A stretch of 64,000 bases of DNA, taken from positions 558,001-622,000 of the forward strand of contig WKFK01000014.1 of NCBI GenBank assembly GCA_014872815.1, written 5' to 3'. This DNA comes from Paracoccaceae bacterium. GTDB taxonomy: Bacteria; Pseudomonadota; Alphaproteobacteria; Rhodobacterales; Rhodobacteraceae. The translations under genes and the position numbers were made by a program. Of the stretch, positions 1 through 10,394 are shown in pieces (the first letter of the stretch is position 1; every line of letters begins with the position of its first letter). The notes below the pieces were generated by a model. It did no database searches. It saw only the letters and a program-made list of their open reading frames with translations, and had not been told where the DNA came from.

Positions 1-323
1 TCGAACTCGAGGCTCGGCCAGTGGTTTTGGCTGGTACAGGTCAGACCGTCATAGAGCTCCGTGGTGGTGGCACGTTGGTTGGGCTCAAACTTGCCGCCTG
101 TGCCAAGGTTCACCAGTGCGTTGGGTTCTTCCGCGCCGGAGGCCACCACGCCACGTGGGCGGTGGTATTTGAACGAACGCCCCATCAGCATCTGATCGTT
201 CGCGAGCAATGCGGAGGCCAGCGTATCGCCTTCAAAGCCGGTGAACTGCTTGCCGTTAAAGGAGAATGTCACCTGCTTGGATTTGTTCAACAGGCGCCCG
301 CCGGTGGTCAGACGTGTGCTCAT
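1..323 (-). CDS. soxA: Sarcosine oxidase subunit alpha, N-terminal part (cut by window edge)
   Basis: Large subunit of heterotetrameric sarcosine oxidase, which demethylates sarcosine to glycine, passes the methyl to tetrahydrofolate and makes H2O2. Only the first 107 codons are inside the window. They begin MSTRLTTGGRLLNKSKQVTF and show the N-terminal 2Fe-2S-ferredoxin-like fold typical of the family (FEGDTLASALLAND, SFKYHRPRGVVASGAEEPNA). The ATG overlaps the soxD stop as ATGA, so the two are translationally coupled, and the order soxB-soxD-soxA is the standard one. The rest of the protein (NAD/FAD domain, folate-binding GcvT-like domain) and soxG must lie to the left of the window. Confidence 0.93.
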   Translation of the reverse strand, partial: MSTRLTTGGRLLNKSKQVTFSFNGKQFTGFEGDTLASALLANDQMLMGRSFKYHRPRGVVASGAEEPNALVNLGTGGKFEPNQRATTTELYDGLTCTSQNHWPSLEF

Positions 324-649
324 GAGAAGTCCCTCCACGACCAACCGGGTTGTTTGGCCGAGATCTTGTCTTTGATGTCTTGCGGCGGCTCAAGTGTTTG
401 GGCCGGATAGGTGCCAAATACCTCAAGCGTCATGGTGCAGCGCGCGGCGTGGAAGAACTTGCCGCAGCCGTTGGAATGCCGCCAGCGCTCAAAATGCACG
501 CCCTTGGGGTTTTCGCGCATGAAGAGGTAGCTCTCAAAATCCGCGTCATCAGAGCCGGGACCAAAGCGTTTGAGATGGGCTTCGCCTTCGGCGTGAAGCT
601 CGGTTTCCTCGGCCCAGACGCCGCAATAGGGGCATTGAAGGGTTAGCAT
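320..649 (-). CDS. soxD: Sarcosine oxidase subunit delta
   Basis: Small zinc-binding subunit (109 aa) of heterotetrameric sarcosine oxidase, cytoplasmic. The N-terminus MLTLQCPYCGVWAEETEL carries the CxxC zinc knuckle, and RWRHSNGCGKFFHAARC supplies the His/Cys ligands further on. Length fits the family (about 95-110 aa). An AAGGAG ribosome-binding site lies 8 nt before the ATG. The stop overlaps the soxA start. Unlike in many relatives it is separated from soxB by about 250 bp (see the entry at 650-902). Confidence 0.93.
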   Translation of the reverse strand: MLTLQCPYCGVWAEETELHAEGEAHLKRFGPGSDDADFESYLFMRENPKGVHFERWRHSNGCGKFFHAARCTMTLEVFGTYPAQTLEPPQDIKDKISAKQPGWSWRDFS

Positions 650-902
650 GTTGCGAACTCCTTGAAATATTTATTCCGATCAACCACATGGAAGGTGTTC
701 ACTGTATTGGGCCCCTTCCTTTGATTGAGTTTCTTGTCAACTTTTACGGCGTTTTGTGTTGGGAGCCGGTATCCAATTGGATCGGTAAGAAAGTTGACCG
801 TGGACCGAAGAAAGACTTTCCTAAGGTGACCGACACGACAACCGAATTGCAGCTGCGCAAGAAGGCTTTGAAACGTGACTTGGCTCGTCTTAAACACTGA
901 CA
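650..902. other. Spacer between soxB and soxD with two overlapping candidate small ORFs
   Basis: This 253-bp stretch is less GC-rich than its surroundings. On the minus strand an 86-codon ORF (903-643) starts inside the soxB stop (TGATG) and ends 7 nt past the soxD start, so it would be coupled to both neighbours. Its residues (MSVFKTSQVTF at the start, YFKEFATC at the end) match no family I know, and its last codons also form the soxD ribosome-binding site. On the plus strand a 70-codon ORF (688-900) starts MEGVHCIGPLPLIEFLVNFY and ends in a basic helix-like tail (LRKKALKRDLARLKH). At most one is likely to be real. I cannot decide between them from sequence alone. Confidence 0.3.
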
Positions 903-2150
903 TCAGTGCGCCACCCCGGCGGCCACGCTCTCATCAATAAACCGGCCTTCGATAAACCGTTCCATGCCAAACTCAGCCGCCAATGGACCCGGCTCACCTT
1001 TCGCGATCAATTCGGCCGTGGCCCAGCCGCCGCCAGGAATGGCTTTGAAGCCGCCGGTGCCCCAGCCTGCGTTGATGAAGCAGTTGCCCAAGGGCGTCTT
1101 GCCAATCACGGGAGAGCGGTCGCCGGTCACATCCACGATGCCGCCCCATTGGCGCAGCATTTTCAGACGGCTGACCATCGGGAAGGTTTCACAAAGCGCG
1201 CGCACGGTTTCCTCGATGTGGTGGAAGCTGCCGCGTTGGGTGTAGTTGTTGAACCCGTCAGTGCCGCCGCCGATCACCATCTCGCCTTTGTCGGACTGAG
1301 ACATGTAGCCGTGCACGGTGTTGGCCATCACCACCACATCCATGCAGGGCTTAATCGGCTCGGACACCAGCGCCTGCAGCGCCACAGATTCCATCGGCAG
1401 TCGGAAGCCTGCCATATTGGCCAGCGCGCCGGAGTTACCCGCCACCACCAGGCCAAGCTTGTCGCAATCAATCGGGCCCTTGGTGGTGTCGACACCGACC
1501 ACATTGCCGCCTTCAGACCGCACGCCAACCACTTCACATTTTTGAATAATATCCATCCCCATATCAGAGCACGCGCGGGCGTAGCCCCAGGCCACCGCGT
1601 CGTGGCGACCGGTGCCGCCGCGCGCCTGCCAGAGGCCGCCAAGAACGGGATAGCGCGGCCCGTCGATGTTGATGATTGGCACCAGCTCTTTCACACGTTC
1701 CGGCCCGATGAACTCGGTGGTCACGCCCTGCAGCGCGTTGGCGTGCGCGGTGCGCTGATAGCCGCGGACCTCATGTTCGGTCTGCGCCAACATGATCACG
1801 CCGCGTGGGGAGAACATGACGTTGTAGTTCAGGTCCTGCGACATCGTCTCATAGAGCGAGCGCGCTTTTTCATAGAGCGCGGCGGAGCTGTCTTGCAGGT
1901 AGTTGGAGCGGATAATGGTGGTGTTACGACCCGTGTTGCCGCCGCCAAGCCAGCCTTTTTCGATGATCGCCACATTGGTGATGCCGAAGTTCTTGCCCAG
2001 GTAGAACGCCGTTGCGAGGCCATGGCCGCCTGCCCCAACGATGATCACGTCGTACTTCTTTTTGGGTTCCGGGGAGCGCCACGCGCGTTCCCAGCCCGAA
2101 TGGTAGCGGGCGGCTTCGCGGGCGATGGCAAAGGCTGAATATTTTCTCAT
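903..2150 (-). CDS. soxB: Sarcosine oxidase subunit beta
   Basis: Catalytic FAD/FMN subunit (415 aa) of heterotetrameric sarcosine oxidase; it oxidises the N-methyl group of sarcosine. The dinucleotide-binding motif VIIVGAGGHGLATAFYLG is at residues 35-52, followed by the GGNTGRNTTIIRSNY segment near 70-84. The RHDAVAWGYA segment holds His183, at the position where this subunit carries covalent FMN. Length matches the family. It is the first gene of the soxBDA operon on this strand and is divergent from ccmI, with a 176-bp shared upstream region. The cluster marks growth on sarcosine, glycine betaine or related methylated amines. Confidence 0.96.
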   Translation of the reverse strand: MRKYSAFAIAREAARYHSGWERAWRSPEPKKKYDVIIVGAGGHGLATAFYLGKNFGITNVAIIEKGWLGGGNTGRNTTIIRSNYLQDSSAALYEKARSLYETMSQDLNYNVMFSPRGVIMLAQTEHEVRGYQRTAHANALQGVTTEFIGPERVKELVPIINIDGPRYPVLGGLWQARGGTGRHDAVAWGYARACSDMGMDIIQKCEVVGVRSEGGNVVGVDTTKGPIDCDKLGLVVAGNSGALANMAGFRLPMESVALQALVSEPIKPCMDVVVMANTVHGYMSQSDKGEMVIGGGTDGFNNYTQRGSFHHIEETVRALCETFPMVSRLKMLRQWGGIVDVTGDRSPVIGKTPLGNCFINAGWGTGGFKAIPGGGWATAELIAKGEPGPLAAEFGMERFIEGRFIDESVAAGVAH

Positions 2151-2326
2151 GGCGTGATTCCGAGTGGCTGGAAACTTACCTCAGTTTATGACCGGTTTGC
2201 GCATCTGGTCACGGTGGTTAAAGCGCCTATTTGCGGACCGGTTGCGACATCTCGCGTCAGAATGCCGATTTTGCTTTCAGACGCCTGTCCGCGCCACTAC
2301 ATGTGTTGCACCACTTAGGAGGCCAC

Positions 2327-3565
2327 ATGATTTTCTGGATTGTTGCAGCTGCCCTAGCCCTCGTGACCGCTGGCTTGTTTGCACTCGCATTGACACGTCG
2401 CAACGAGGATGAGGAACATCCCGCCGCCTATGATTTGCGGGTCTATCGTGACCAGTTGAAAGAGGTCGACAAGGATCTCGCGCGTGGTGTGATTGGCGAA
2501 GAAGACGCTGCACGTATGAAGACCGAGATTTCCCGTCGCATTCTGGCGGCTGATGCGCAGATGCAGAAAGCTGAGAGCGGTGACGGCGACAATGGACGCT
2601 ATGCCAAGGTAAGCGCCCTTGCCTTGGGGCTTGTGGTGCTGGGCGGCAGCTTTGGCCTCTACACGCAGATTGGGGCCCCCGGATATCGCGACATGCCTTT
2701 GGGCGAACGTGCGGCAGAGGCCGCTGAGCGGCGCGCCAATCGGGATTCACAGGCGGTTGCTGAAACCAAAGTTCCCCCGCAACCGGAGGCCCAAGTTGGC
2801 GCGGAGTTTTTGGAGTTGATGACAAAACTACGCGCGGCGGTGGCCGAAAACCCAGATGACTTGCAAGGGCAAGAGCTCCTAGCGCGCAACGAGGCCAATC
2901 TGGGCAATCTGCGCGCCGCCTATGAGGCACAGGCACGGGTCATAGACATCAAGGGGGCCAATGCCACCGCTGGAGATTATGTCCTGCACGCCAATCTGTT
3001 GATCACAGCGGCGGGGGATTATGTCTCACCCGAAGCTGAAGCCAGCCTGACGAAGGCTTTGGAGCTGGATCCCTACAACAATCTTGGCCGCTACTACATG
3101 GGTTTGATGATGTGGCAAACCGGCCGTCCAGATGCGACCTTCCGCATTTGGGATCAGGTGCTGCGGCAAAGCCCGAATGACGCGCCGTGGGTTCCCTCGA
3201 TCCGTGCGGTCATCTCGGAACTGGCGTGGTATGCTGGCATCGACTACAAAATGCCCGCCCCAGTGCCTGCGCATACTTCCGATGGCCTTTCCGGGCCAAC
3301 CGCAGAGGATGTGGAAGCTGCAGGCGAATTGTCGGCGGAAGACCGTCAGACCATGATCCAAGGCATGGTCGACCAGTTGTCGGATCGTTTGGCGACAGAA
3401 GGGGGCACACCGCAAGAATGGGCACGCCTGATCGGTGCGTATGGCGTCTTGGGCGACACAGAGAGGGCGCAGGCCATCTGGGGGGAGGCGCAACAGGTAT
3501 TTGCCGAAGTTCCTGAAGCCTTGGAAATCGTCCGTATGGGCGCACAGCAAGCAGGTTTGGAATGA
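2327..3565 (+). CDS. ccmI: c-type cytochrome biogenesis protein CcmI
   Basis: Membrane-anchored apocytochrome c chaperone (412 aa) that hands unfolded apocytochrome to the CcmFH haem ligase. The N-terminus IFWIVAAALALVTAGLFALA is the first membrane segment. It is followed by the family-typical AAYDLRVYRDQLKEVDKDLARG cytoplasmic stretch with a leucine-zipper-like pattern, a second hydrophobic segment near residue 95 and periplasmic TPR-like repeats. An in-frame start exists 96 nt upstream, but the ATG at 2327 has a perfect AGGAGG 4 nt before it and fits the family N-terminus. The stop overlaps ruvX by ATGA. Confidence 0.92.
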   Translation: MIFWIVAAALALVTAGLFALALTRRNEDEEHPAAYDLRVYRDQLKEVDKDLARGVIGEEDAARMKTEISRRILAADAQMQKAESGDGDNGRYAKVSALALGLVVLGGSFGLYTQIGAPGYRDMPLGERAAEAAERRANRDSQAVAETKVPPQPEAQVGAEFLELMTKLRAAVAENPDDLQGQELLARNEANLGNLRAAYEAQARVIDIKGANATAGDYVLHANLLITAAGDYVSPEAEASLTKALELDPYNNLGRYYMGLMMWQTGRPDATFRIWDQVLRQSPNDAPWVPSIRAVISELAWYAGIDYKMPAPVPAHTSDGLSGPTAEDVEAAGELSAEDRQTMIQGMVDQLSDRLATEGGTPQEWARLIGAYGVLGDTERAQAIWGEAQQVFAEVPEALEIVRMGAQQAGLE

Positions 3566-4044
3566 GCGAGATCTATCAGACAATCGAAGAGATGGCCCCG
3601 CACCTGCCCCCTATGCAGGCTTTGATGGGCTTGGACCTCGGCACCAAAACCATTGGCGTCGCGGTGAGCGACAGTTTCCGGTCCGTGGCCACGCCTATTG
3701 AAACCGTAAAACGCAAGAAATTTAGCGTGGACGCGCAGCGGCTTATTGAAATCATCAAGGACCGCAACATAGGCGGGATCATCCTTGGGTTGCCCATGAA
3801 CATGGACGGCAGCGAAGGCCCGCGCGCGCAATCCACCCGCGCTTTTGCCCGCAACCTGTCGGCTTTGGTCGATGCCCCAATTGGGTTTTGGGACGAGCGA
3901 TTGTCCACTGTGGCGGCCGAAAGAGCGCTTTTGGAGGCGGATACGTCACGCAAACGTCGCGCAGAGGTAATCGACCACGTGGCGGCGTCTTATATTCTGC
4001 AAGGCGTGTTGGACCGTTTGAACCATCTTGGGAGCGCATCGTGA
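3562..4044 (+). CDS. ruvX: Putative Holliday junction resolvase / pre-16S rRNA nuclease YqgF
   Basis: RNase H-fold nuclease (160 aa) of the YqgF/RuvX family, involved in 16S rRNA 5' maturation and proposed in recombination. The first acidic motif MGLDLGTKTIGVAVSD is at about residue 23, followed by the strand IGGIILGLPMNMDGSEGPRA and the DERLSTVAAERALLEA segment, with IDHVAASYILQ near the C-terminus. About 20 residues precede the conserved core; the start is fixed by the ATGA overlap with ccmI. Its own stop overlaps the next gene by GTGA, so three genes form one coupled operon. Confidence 0.93.
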   Translation: MSEIYQTIEEMAPHLPPMQALMGLDLGTKTIGVAVSDSFRSVATPIETVKRKKFSVDAQRLIEIIKDRNIGGIILGLPMNMDGSEGPRAQSTRAFARNLSALVDAPIGFWDERLSTVAAERALLEADTSRKRRAEVIDHVAASYILQGVLDRLNHLGSAS

Positions 4045-4274
4045 GCAAAGACACCGTGTGGACACGCGCCGAAGTCGAAAGCCCCTGTATTCAGGTCTGC
4101 GTTGTGCATCCCGAAGAGCGGATTTGCACCGGCTGCCTGCGCACGATTGATGAAATCACGCGGTGGTCCAAGATGGCGCCGCAAGAGCGCTCTGAGATCA
4201 TGCAGGAGCTGTCCACCCGCGCGCCGCGGTTGAAAAAACGTCGCGGCGGCCGGAATGCGCGGCTGAAACGATAA
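4041..4274 (+). CDS. DUF1289 family small protein
   Basis: A 77-aa protein of the DUF1289 family. It contains the conserved cysteine pattern SPCIQVC...CTGCLRTIDEIT and a W-x-x-M segment (RWSKMAPQERSEIM), followed by a strongly basic tail (KKRRGGRNARLKR). The cysteines suggest a small metal-binding site, but the function is not established. The GTG start overlaps the ruvX stop (GTGA), so it is the last gene of the ccmI-ruvX operon and is closed by a good terminator. Confidence 0.85.
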   Translation: MSKDTVWTRAEVESPCIQVCVVHPEERICTGCLRTIDEITRWSKMAPQERSEIMQELSTRAPRLKKRRGGRNARLKR

Positions 4275-4285
4275 GGTTTCCAAAC

Positions 4286-4317
4286 AAAAACGCGCCCCGA
4301 AACTGAGGCGCGTTTTT
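4286..4317. terminator. Bidirectional rho-independent terminator
   Basis: The hairpin arms AAAAACGCGCC and GGCGCGTTTTT flank a short loop. The A and T tracts on both sides let it end the ccmI-ruvX-DUF1289 operon (plus) and the convergent RTX gene (minus). Confidence 0.85.
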
Positions 4318-4337
4318 ATGTTTAGACCGGCGAGGTT

Positions 4338-5744
4338 TTATGGTGTCGGCACCGGTGCCGGTGCAACGACCTCACTCTCCACAACGGAGACATTGCTTGC
4401 ATCCATACCTGGCCCATAGATAGACGCCACCGGCGTGCCGTCATAAGACACTGTAAACCAGCCAGCGCCCTGCGCCGCATCTGGGTCTACGGTGACTGTT
4501 CCAGCTCCATTGCCTTCGGCGACCAGAACCACAAACGTGTCTTCGGCCACGTCAAAATCCGATACTTGCGGCAGGTTGTCCGCATCCACCCAGGTACCGG
4601 ACTGGAACACATCTGCCCCTGCGCCGCCTTCGGCCATGTCGCCAGAGCCCATCAGCAGTACGTCGTCTCCTTCGCCGCCTTGCAAGGTGTCCGCATCCAG
4701 AATGTCAGAGGCATCGATGGTACCGTCGTCGGCAGAATCCTGAACGCCCTGCAGAACGTCATTGCCTTCGCCACCGGACAGCGTGTCACTGCCCAACCCA
4801 CCGGCAATCGCATCGGCACCTGCATCACCAGAAATGCTGTCATTGCCCGCATCGCCAGCCAGGGTGTCGTCACCCTCACCGCCGTTCAGTTGGTCATTGC
4901 CAAAACCACCGGAGATCAGATCGTTGTCTTCGCCACCGTCAGCAATATCGTCGCCGCGACCGCCCTCAATCGTATCAGCGTCAAGCCCACCAAGCAGCGT
5001 GTCTACACCTTCACCACCCAGAATGCTGTCGGCACCATCGCCGCCGTCAATGCTGTCCTGGTGAATTCCACCATCCAGAGTATCATTGCCCGCGCCACCC
5101 AAAAGCGTATCGTGGCCGAACTCCCCCAGAATGCTGTCGTCGCCGTCACCGCCGCTCAGGCTGTCCTGCCCTCGGGAGCCCTCCAACACGTCGTTGTCAG
5201 CCCCCCCCTCTACGGTGTCATCGCCCCAACCACCCAGCAAAGTGTCGTTGCCTTCATCGCCTGTAAGGCTGTCGTCAGATGTGCCTCCGCCCATCAGATC
5301 ATTGCCTTCGCCACCGATCAGCGTGTCATCACTGTTGCCACCAGAGGCGACATCATCCCCTGCGCCGCCAATCAGTGTATCGTTACCATCACCACCAATC
5401 AGTGTGTCAGCGCCTTCGCCACCGTCCAGACGGTCAAAATCGGCCGCGCCAAACATCCAGTCGTCACCGGCACCACCGATCAGCGTGTCATTGCCAGCGC
5501 CGCCGCCAATTGTATCCGCACCACCAAGGCCGGACACCATGTCGTTGCCAGCTGCGGCATCAATCAAATCACCAATATCGGTGCCATCAAGGGTGTCACT
5601 GCCTTCTGTCCCCTCGATACCAGTCGTGGACGTACCACCGCCATCGGAAGGCTCTGGTGTGGCGCCTTCATCATCCGAATTACCGCTCTCATAGATCGCG
5701 GCCCCACCAAGGGCCATGAGCCCTAACAACAACAGCAAGTTCAT
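4338..5744 (-). CDS. RTX / hemolysin-type calcium-binding repeat protein with N-terminal anchor
   Basis: A 468-aa, highly acidic protein made mostly of about thirty GGxGxDxLx nonapeptide repeats from roughly residue 45 to 365, which fold as a calcium-loaded beta roll. The first 20 residues (MNLLLLLGLMALGGAAIYES) are hydrophobic and look like a membrane anchor or signal, which is unusual for type I secretion substrates. A linker rich in D, E, G and T follows. The last 100 residues form the DTFVVL.../ASIYGPGMDASN domain seen behind RTX repeats in Rhodobacterales, ending APAPVPTP. No enzymatic domain is visible. No type I secretion genes are adjacent. It may be a surface calcium-binding or adhesin-like protein. 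Confidence 0.85.
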   Translation of the reverse strand: MNLLLLLGLMALGGAAIYESGNSDDEGATPEPSDGGGTSTTGIEGTEGSDTLDGTDIGDLIDAAAGNDMVSGLGGADTIGGGAGNDTLIGGAGDDWMFGAADFDRLDGGEGADTLIGGDGNDTLIGGAGDDVASGGNSDDTLIGGEGNDLMGGGTSDDSLTGDEGNDTLLGGWGDDTVEGGADNDVLEGSRGQDSLSGGDGDDSILGEFGHDTLLGGAGNDTLDGGIHQDSIDGGDGADSILGGEGVDTLLGGLDADTIEGGRGDDIADGGEDNDLISGGFGNDQLNGGEGDDTLAGDAGNDSISGDAGADAIAGGLGSDTLSGGEGNDVLQGVQDSADDGTIDASDILDADTLQGGEGDDVLLMGSGDMAEGGAGADVFQSGTWVDADNLPQVSDFDVAEDTFVVLVAEGNGAGTVTVDPDAAQGAGWFTVSYDGTPVASIYGPGMDASNVSVVESEVVAPAPVPTP

Positions 5745-5963
5745 CGCACTGGTCCAATTGAATTATTAACTACTGCAGAGATTAAACGAATTCGAAATCA
5801 ATTTTAAGTAGATAAAGTGAAGCACCATAAAATCTGAAACAATAAGCACGAGGGCCGCTGCATTGTTTCAAGGGGGCAGACAGGCGGTCCGGTTTTCCAC
5901 AGTTTTTGCGGGGCAAACCGTGCTAAAGCTGCCACGCCCTGCCTGTTTCAGTCGCGGTGATTC

Positions 5964-6791
5964 TCAAAATCCCGCCGCCTTGCGCAGCATGTTCAAGGCC
6001 ACAAAAGTCAAGAACACCGCAAACACCCGTTTGAGAGGTTTCGGGTCCATGGCATGGGCCAGCTTGACCCCCAAAGGCGCTGTCAACAACGTCATGGCAA
6101 TAATCAACCCAAAGGCCACCATATTGACCGCACCAACCGTAAACGGCGGGCGCGTGGCCGGATCAATCTCCATGAACAAAAAGCCAATCACCGCTGGCAC
6201 CGCAATGGTCACGCCAAACCCCGCAGCCGTGGCCACAGCACGGTGAATTGGCACGTTGAATAGAGTCATCAGTGGCACGCCAAAGCTACCGCCGCCAATG
6301 CCCATCAATACCGACAGGAAGCCGACGCACGGGCTGATGATCAGTCGCGAGATCCCTGTTGGCATCGCTTGCCCCAAACGCCAATGCGCCTTGCCAAACC
6401 CCATGTAGGCACCAATCACCAAGGCCAGACAGCCGAAGACAATCTGCAACGTCACCGAGCGCAAGTTCGCCGCGACAAGCACGCCTACAAACGCTCCGAC
6501 CACGATACCAGGCGCCCAAGTGCGCAAGATGTCCCAATCCACTGCGCCTTTTTTGTTGTGGCTCGCAACTGAGCGCAGCGACGTCACAATGATGGTCGCC
6601 AGTGAGGTCGCAAGACACACTTGCATCAGCTGGGGACCATCATATCCAAGCGCCTGAAACGCATAGAAAAATGCAGGCACCAAGACAATCCCGCCACCGA
6701 CGCCCAACAAGCCAGCCAACACGCCGGCAACCCCGCCAATCCCCAGCAAAAGCAGTGTCATTTGAATAAGCAAGGCAGGATCGTGGGCCAT
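5964..6791 (-). CDS. TauE/SafE family sulfite/organosulfonate exporter-like protein
   Basis: A 275-aa inner-membrane protein of the TauE/SafE (formerly DUF81) family with about eight hydrophobic segments and the two half-repeat glycine motifs (AGLLGVGGGIVLVPAF near residue 25 and SVLMGIGGGSFGVPLM near residue 165). Family members are linked to export of sulfite, sulfoacetate or other small sulfur anions; the substrate here is not readable. A TTG start 42 nt further upstream is possible, but the ATG at 6791 has GGAGAG 4 nt before it. It lies 218 bp upstream of the RTX gene start, on the same strand. Confidence 0.85.
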   Translation of the reverse strand: MAHDPALLIQMTLLLLGIGGVAGVLAGLLGVGGGIVLVPAFFYAFQALGYDGPQLMQVCLATSLATIIVTSLRSVASHNKKGAVDWDILRTWAPGIVVGAFVGVLVAANLRSVTLQIVFGCLALVIGAYMGFGKAHWRLGQAMPTGISRLIISPCVGFLSVLMGIGGGSFGVPLMTLFNVPIHRAVATAAGFGVTIAVPAVIGFLFMEIDPATRPPFTVGAVNMVAFGLIIAMTLLTAPLGVKLAHAMDPKPLKRVFAVFLTFVALNMLRKAAGF

Positions 6792-6869
6792 CAGTCTCTC
6801 CGGGATCGCGTGTTGCGCAGAGATAAAACCCAAATCACACCGCGGCGCAAGCAGCGCCGTTGCGGCAGA

Positions 6870-7862
6870 TCAGGCGGCAGCCTGTGTCACGTGCTGCACG
6901 GCCGTTAAAACGGTCTCCGGCCCCGCTCCAGGCTTGGTCGCGTTCTCCGACAAATATCTCCGCCAGTTGCGCGCGCCAGGTTTCCCGGCAAACAACCCCA
7001 ACATGTGGCGTGTGACTTGATTGAGCTTGCCGCCTTGCACGAGATGCGCCTCGATGTAGGGCAACATCAGATGGACGACCTCTACTGGATCGCTGTCGTC
7101 TCCGGTCCCAAAAATCACACGATCCGCGGTGCTCAGCACATCCGTTGGATTGTGGTAAGCCGCGCGCCCAATCATCACCCCATCCATCCCTTCAGACAGA
7201 TGGGTTTGGGCTTCCGCCAACGTGGTGACACCGCCGTTGATCGACAGGTGCAGGTCCGGAAAATCGCGTTTCATCTGATAGACCAACGGATAGTCCAAAG
7301 GCGGGATGTCGCGGTTTTCTTTCGGGCTTAGCCCCTGAAGCCAAGCCTTGCGTGCATGAATGGAAATGCGTTTGATACCAGCGCCTTGCATCTTGGAAAT
7401 AAAGTCAGGCAGAACCTCTTTTGGCTCCTGATCATCCACGCCGATCCGGCACTTGACCGTGACCTCAACATCGGTGGCTTCCTGCATGGCCCGCACGCAG
7501 TCCGCGACCAATTCCGGCGTTTTCATCAACACCGCGCCAAAGGTGCCGGACTGCACGCGATCGGACGGACACCCCACATTGAGGTTGATTTCATCATACC
7601 CCGCCTCAGCGCCAAGCTTGGTGGCCACCGCCAGTTCGTCCGGATCACTGCCGCCAAGCTGCAAAGCGACAGGATGTTCTTCAACGTTGTAGTCAAGCAG
7701 GTGCAAAGCCCCGCCCCGCACCAATGCGGGTGCCGTGACCATTTCTGTATACAAAAGCGTCTCTTTTGACAGCAAACGGTGCAGATACCGGCAATGCCGA
7801 TCTGTCCAATCCATCATCGGGGCGACCGAAAGGCGGGCGGCTTTTGTAACCGAACTGCTCAC
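6870..7862 (-). CDS. dusA: tRNA-dihydrouridine synthase A
   Basis: FMN-dependent reductase (330 aa) that makes dihydrouridine at positions 20/20a of tRNA. The N-terminus reads [20 protein letters not shown], the standard DusA opening. The catalytic cysteine lies in [21 protein letters not shown], phosphate/FMN contacts in [11 protein letters not shown] and [13 protein letters not shown], and [18 protein letters not shown] is the DusA-specific substrate loop. I place the start at the GTG at 7862 (AGGAG 8 nt upstream); a longer form could begin at the GTG at 7919. It lies just downstream of the tRNA-Leu gene on the same strand. Confidence 0.93.
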   Translation of the reverse strand: MSSSVTKAARLSVAPMMDWTDRHCRYLHRLLSKETLLYTEMVTAPALVRGGALHLLDYNVEEHPVALQLGGSDPDELAVATKLGAEAGYDEINLNVGCPSDRVQSGTFGAVLMKTPELVADCVRAMQEATDVEVTVKCRIGVDDQEPKEVLPDFISKMQGAGIKRISIHARKAWLQGLSPKENRDIPPLDYPLVYQMKRDFPDLHLSINGGVTTLAEAQTHLSEGMDGVMIGRAAYHNPTDVLSTADRVIFGTGDDSDPVEVVHLMLPYIEAHLVQGGKLNQVTRHMLGLFAGKPGARNWRRYLSENATKPGAGPETVLTAVQHVTQAAA

Positions 7863-7985
7863 GACGTCATCTCCTGTCTGCTTTACGCGCTTAGAGGCGC
7901 AAATAAGGGGGTTTGTCACAAATTACCACAGCAACGCCGGTCACACCGCGTAGCACACACATTTATGAAACCTAGAGAGATACCA

Positions 7986-8070
7986 TGGTGCGGGTGGAGG
8001 GACTTGAACCCCCACGCCTCGCGGCGCCAGAACCTAAATCTGGTGCGTCTACCAATTCCGCCACACCCGC
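7986..8070 (-). tRNA. tRNA-Leu (anticodon UAG)
   Basis: An 85-nt gene with the acceptor arms GCGGGTG and CACCCGC closed by an encoded CCA. The D arm reads GGCGGAATTGGTAGACGC, the anticodon loop TTTAGGT gives UAG, the long class II variable arm is GGCGCCGCGAGGCGT, and the T arm is GGGGGTTCAAGTCCC. The long variable arm and UAG anticodon identify leucine. Confidence 0.97.
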
Positions 8071-8149
8071 ATGGTCCGCGCGTCTTAGCAAAGCTTTTTC
8101 GGGGATGCGAGAGGAAAATAGGCGTCACCGCAACTTTCTTGAAAGCACC

Positions 8150-10355
<2,206 letters not shown>

Positions 10356-10394
10356 TTTCACCCAGAATTCAAAGCAATCAGAAGGACTAAGGGA

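Noticed and set aside
4566-5726. Long plus-strand open frames opposite the RTX gene
   Set aside because: They arise from the regular GC-rich nonapeptide codons read in reverse; repeated low-complexity residues, no ribosome-binding site and no family.
4338-5744. Repetitive DNA resembling a CRISPR or satellite array
   Set aside because: The 27-bp periodicity encodes RTX nonapeptides in a continuous frame; no identical direct repeats with unique spacers.
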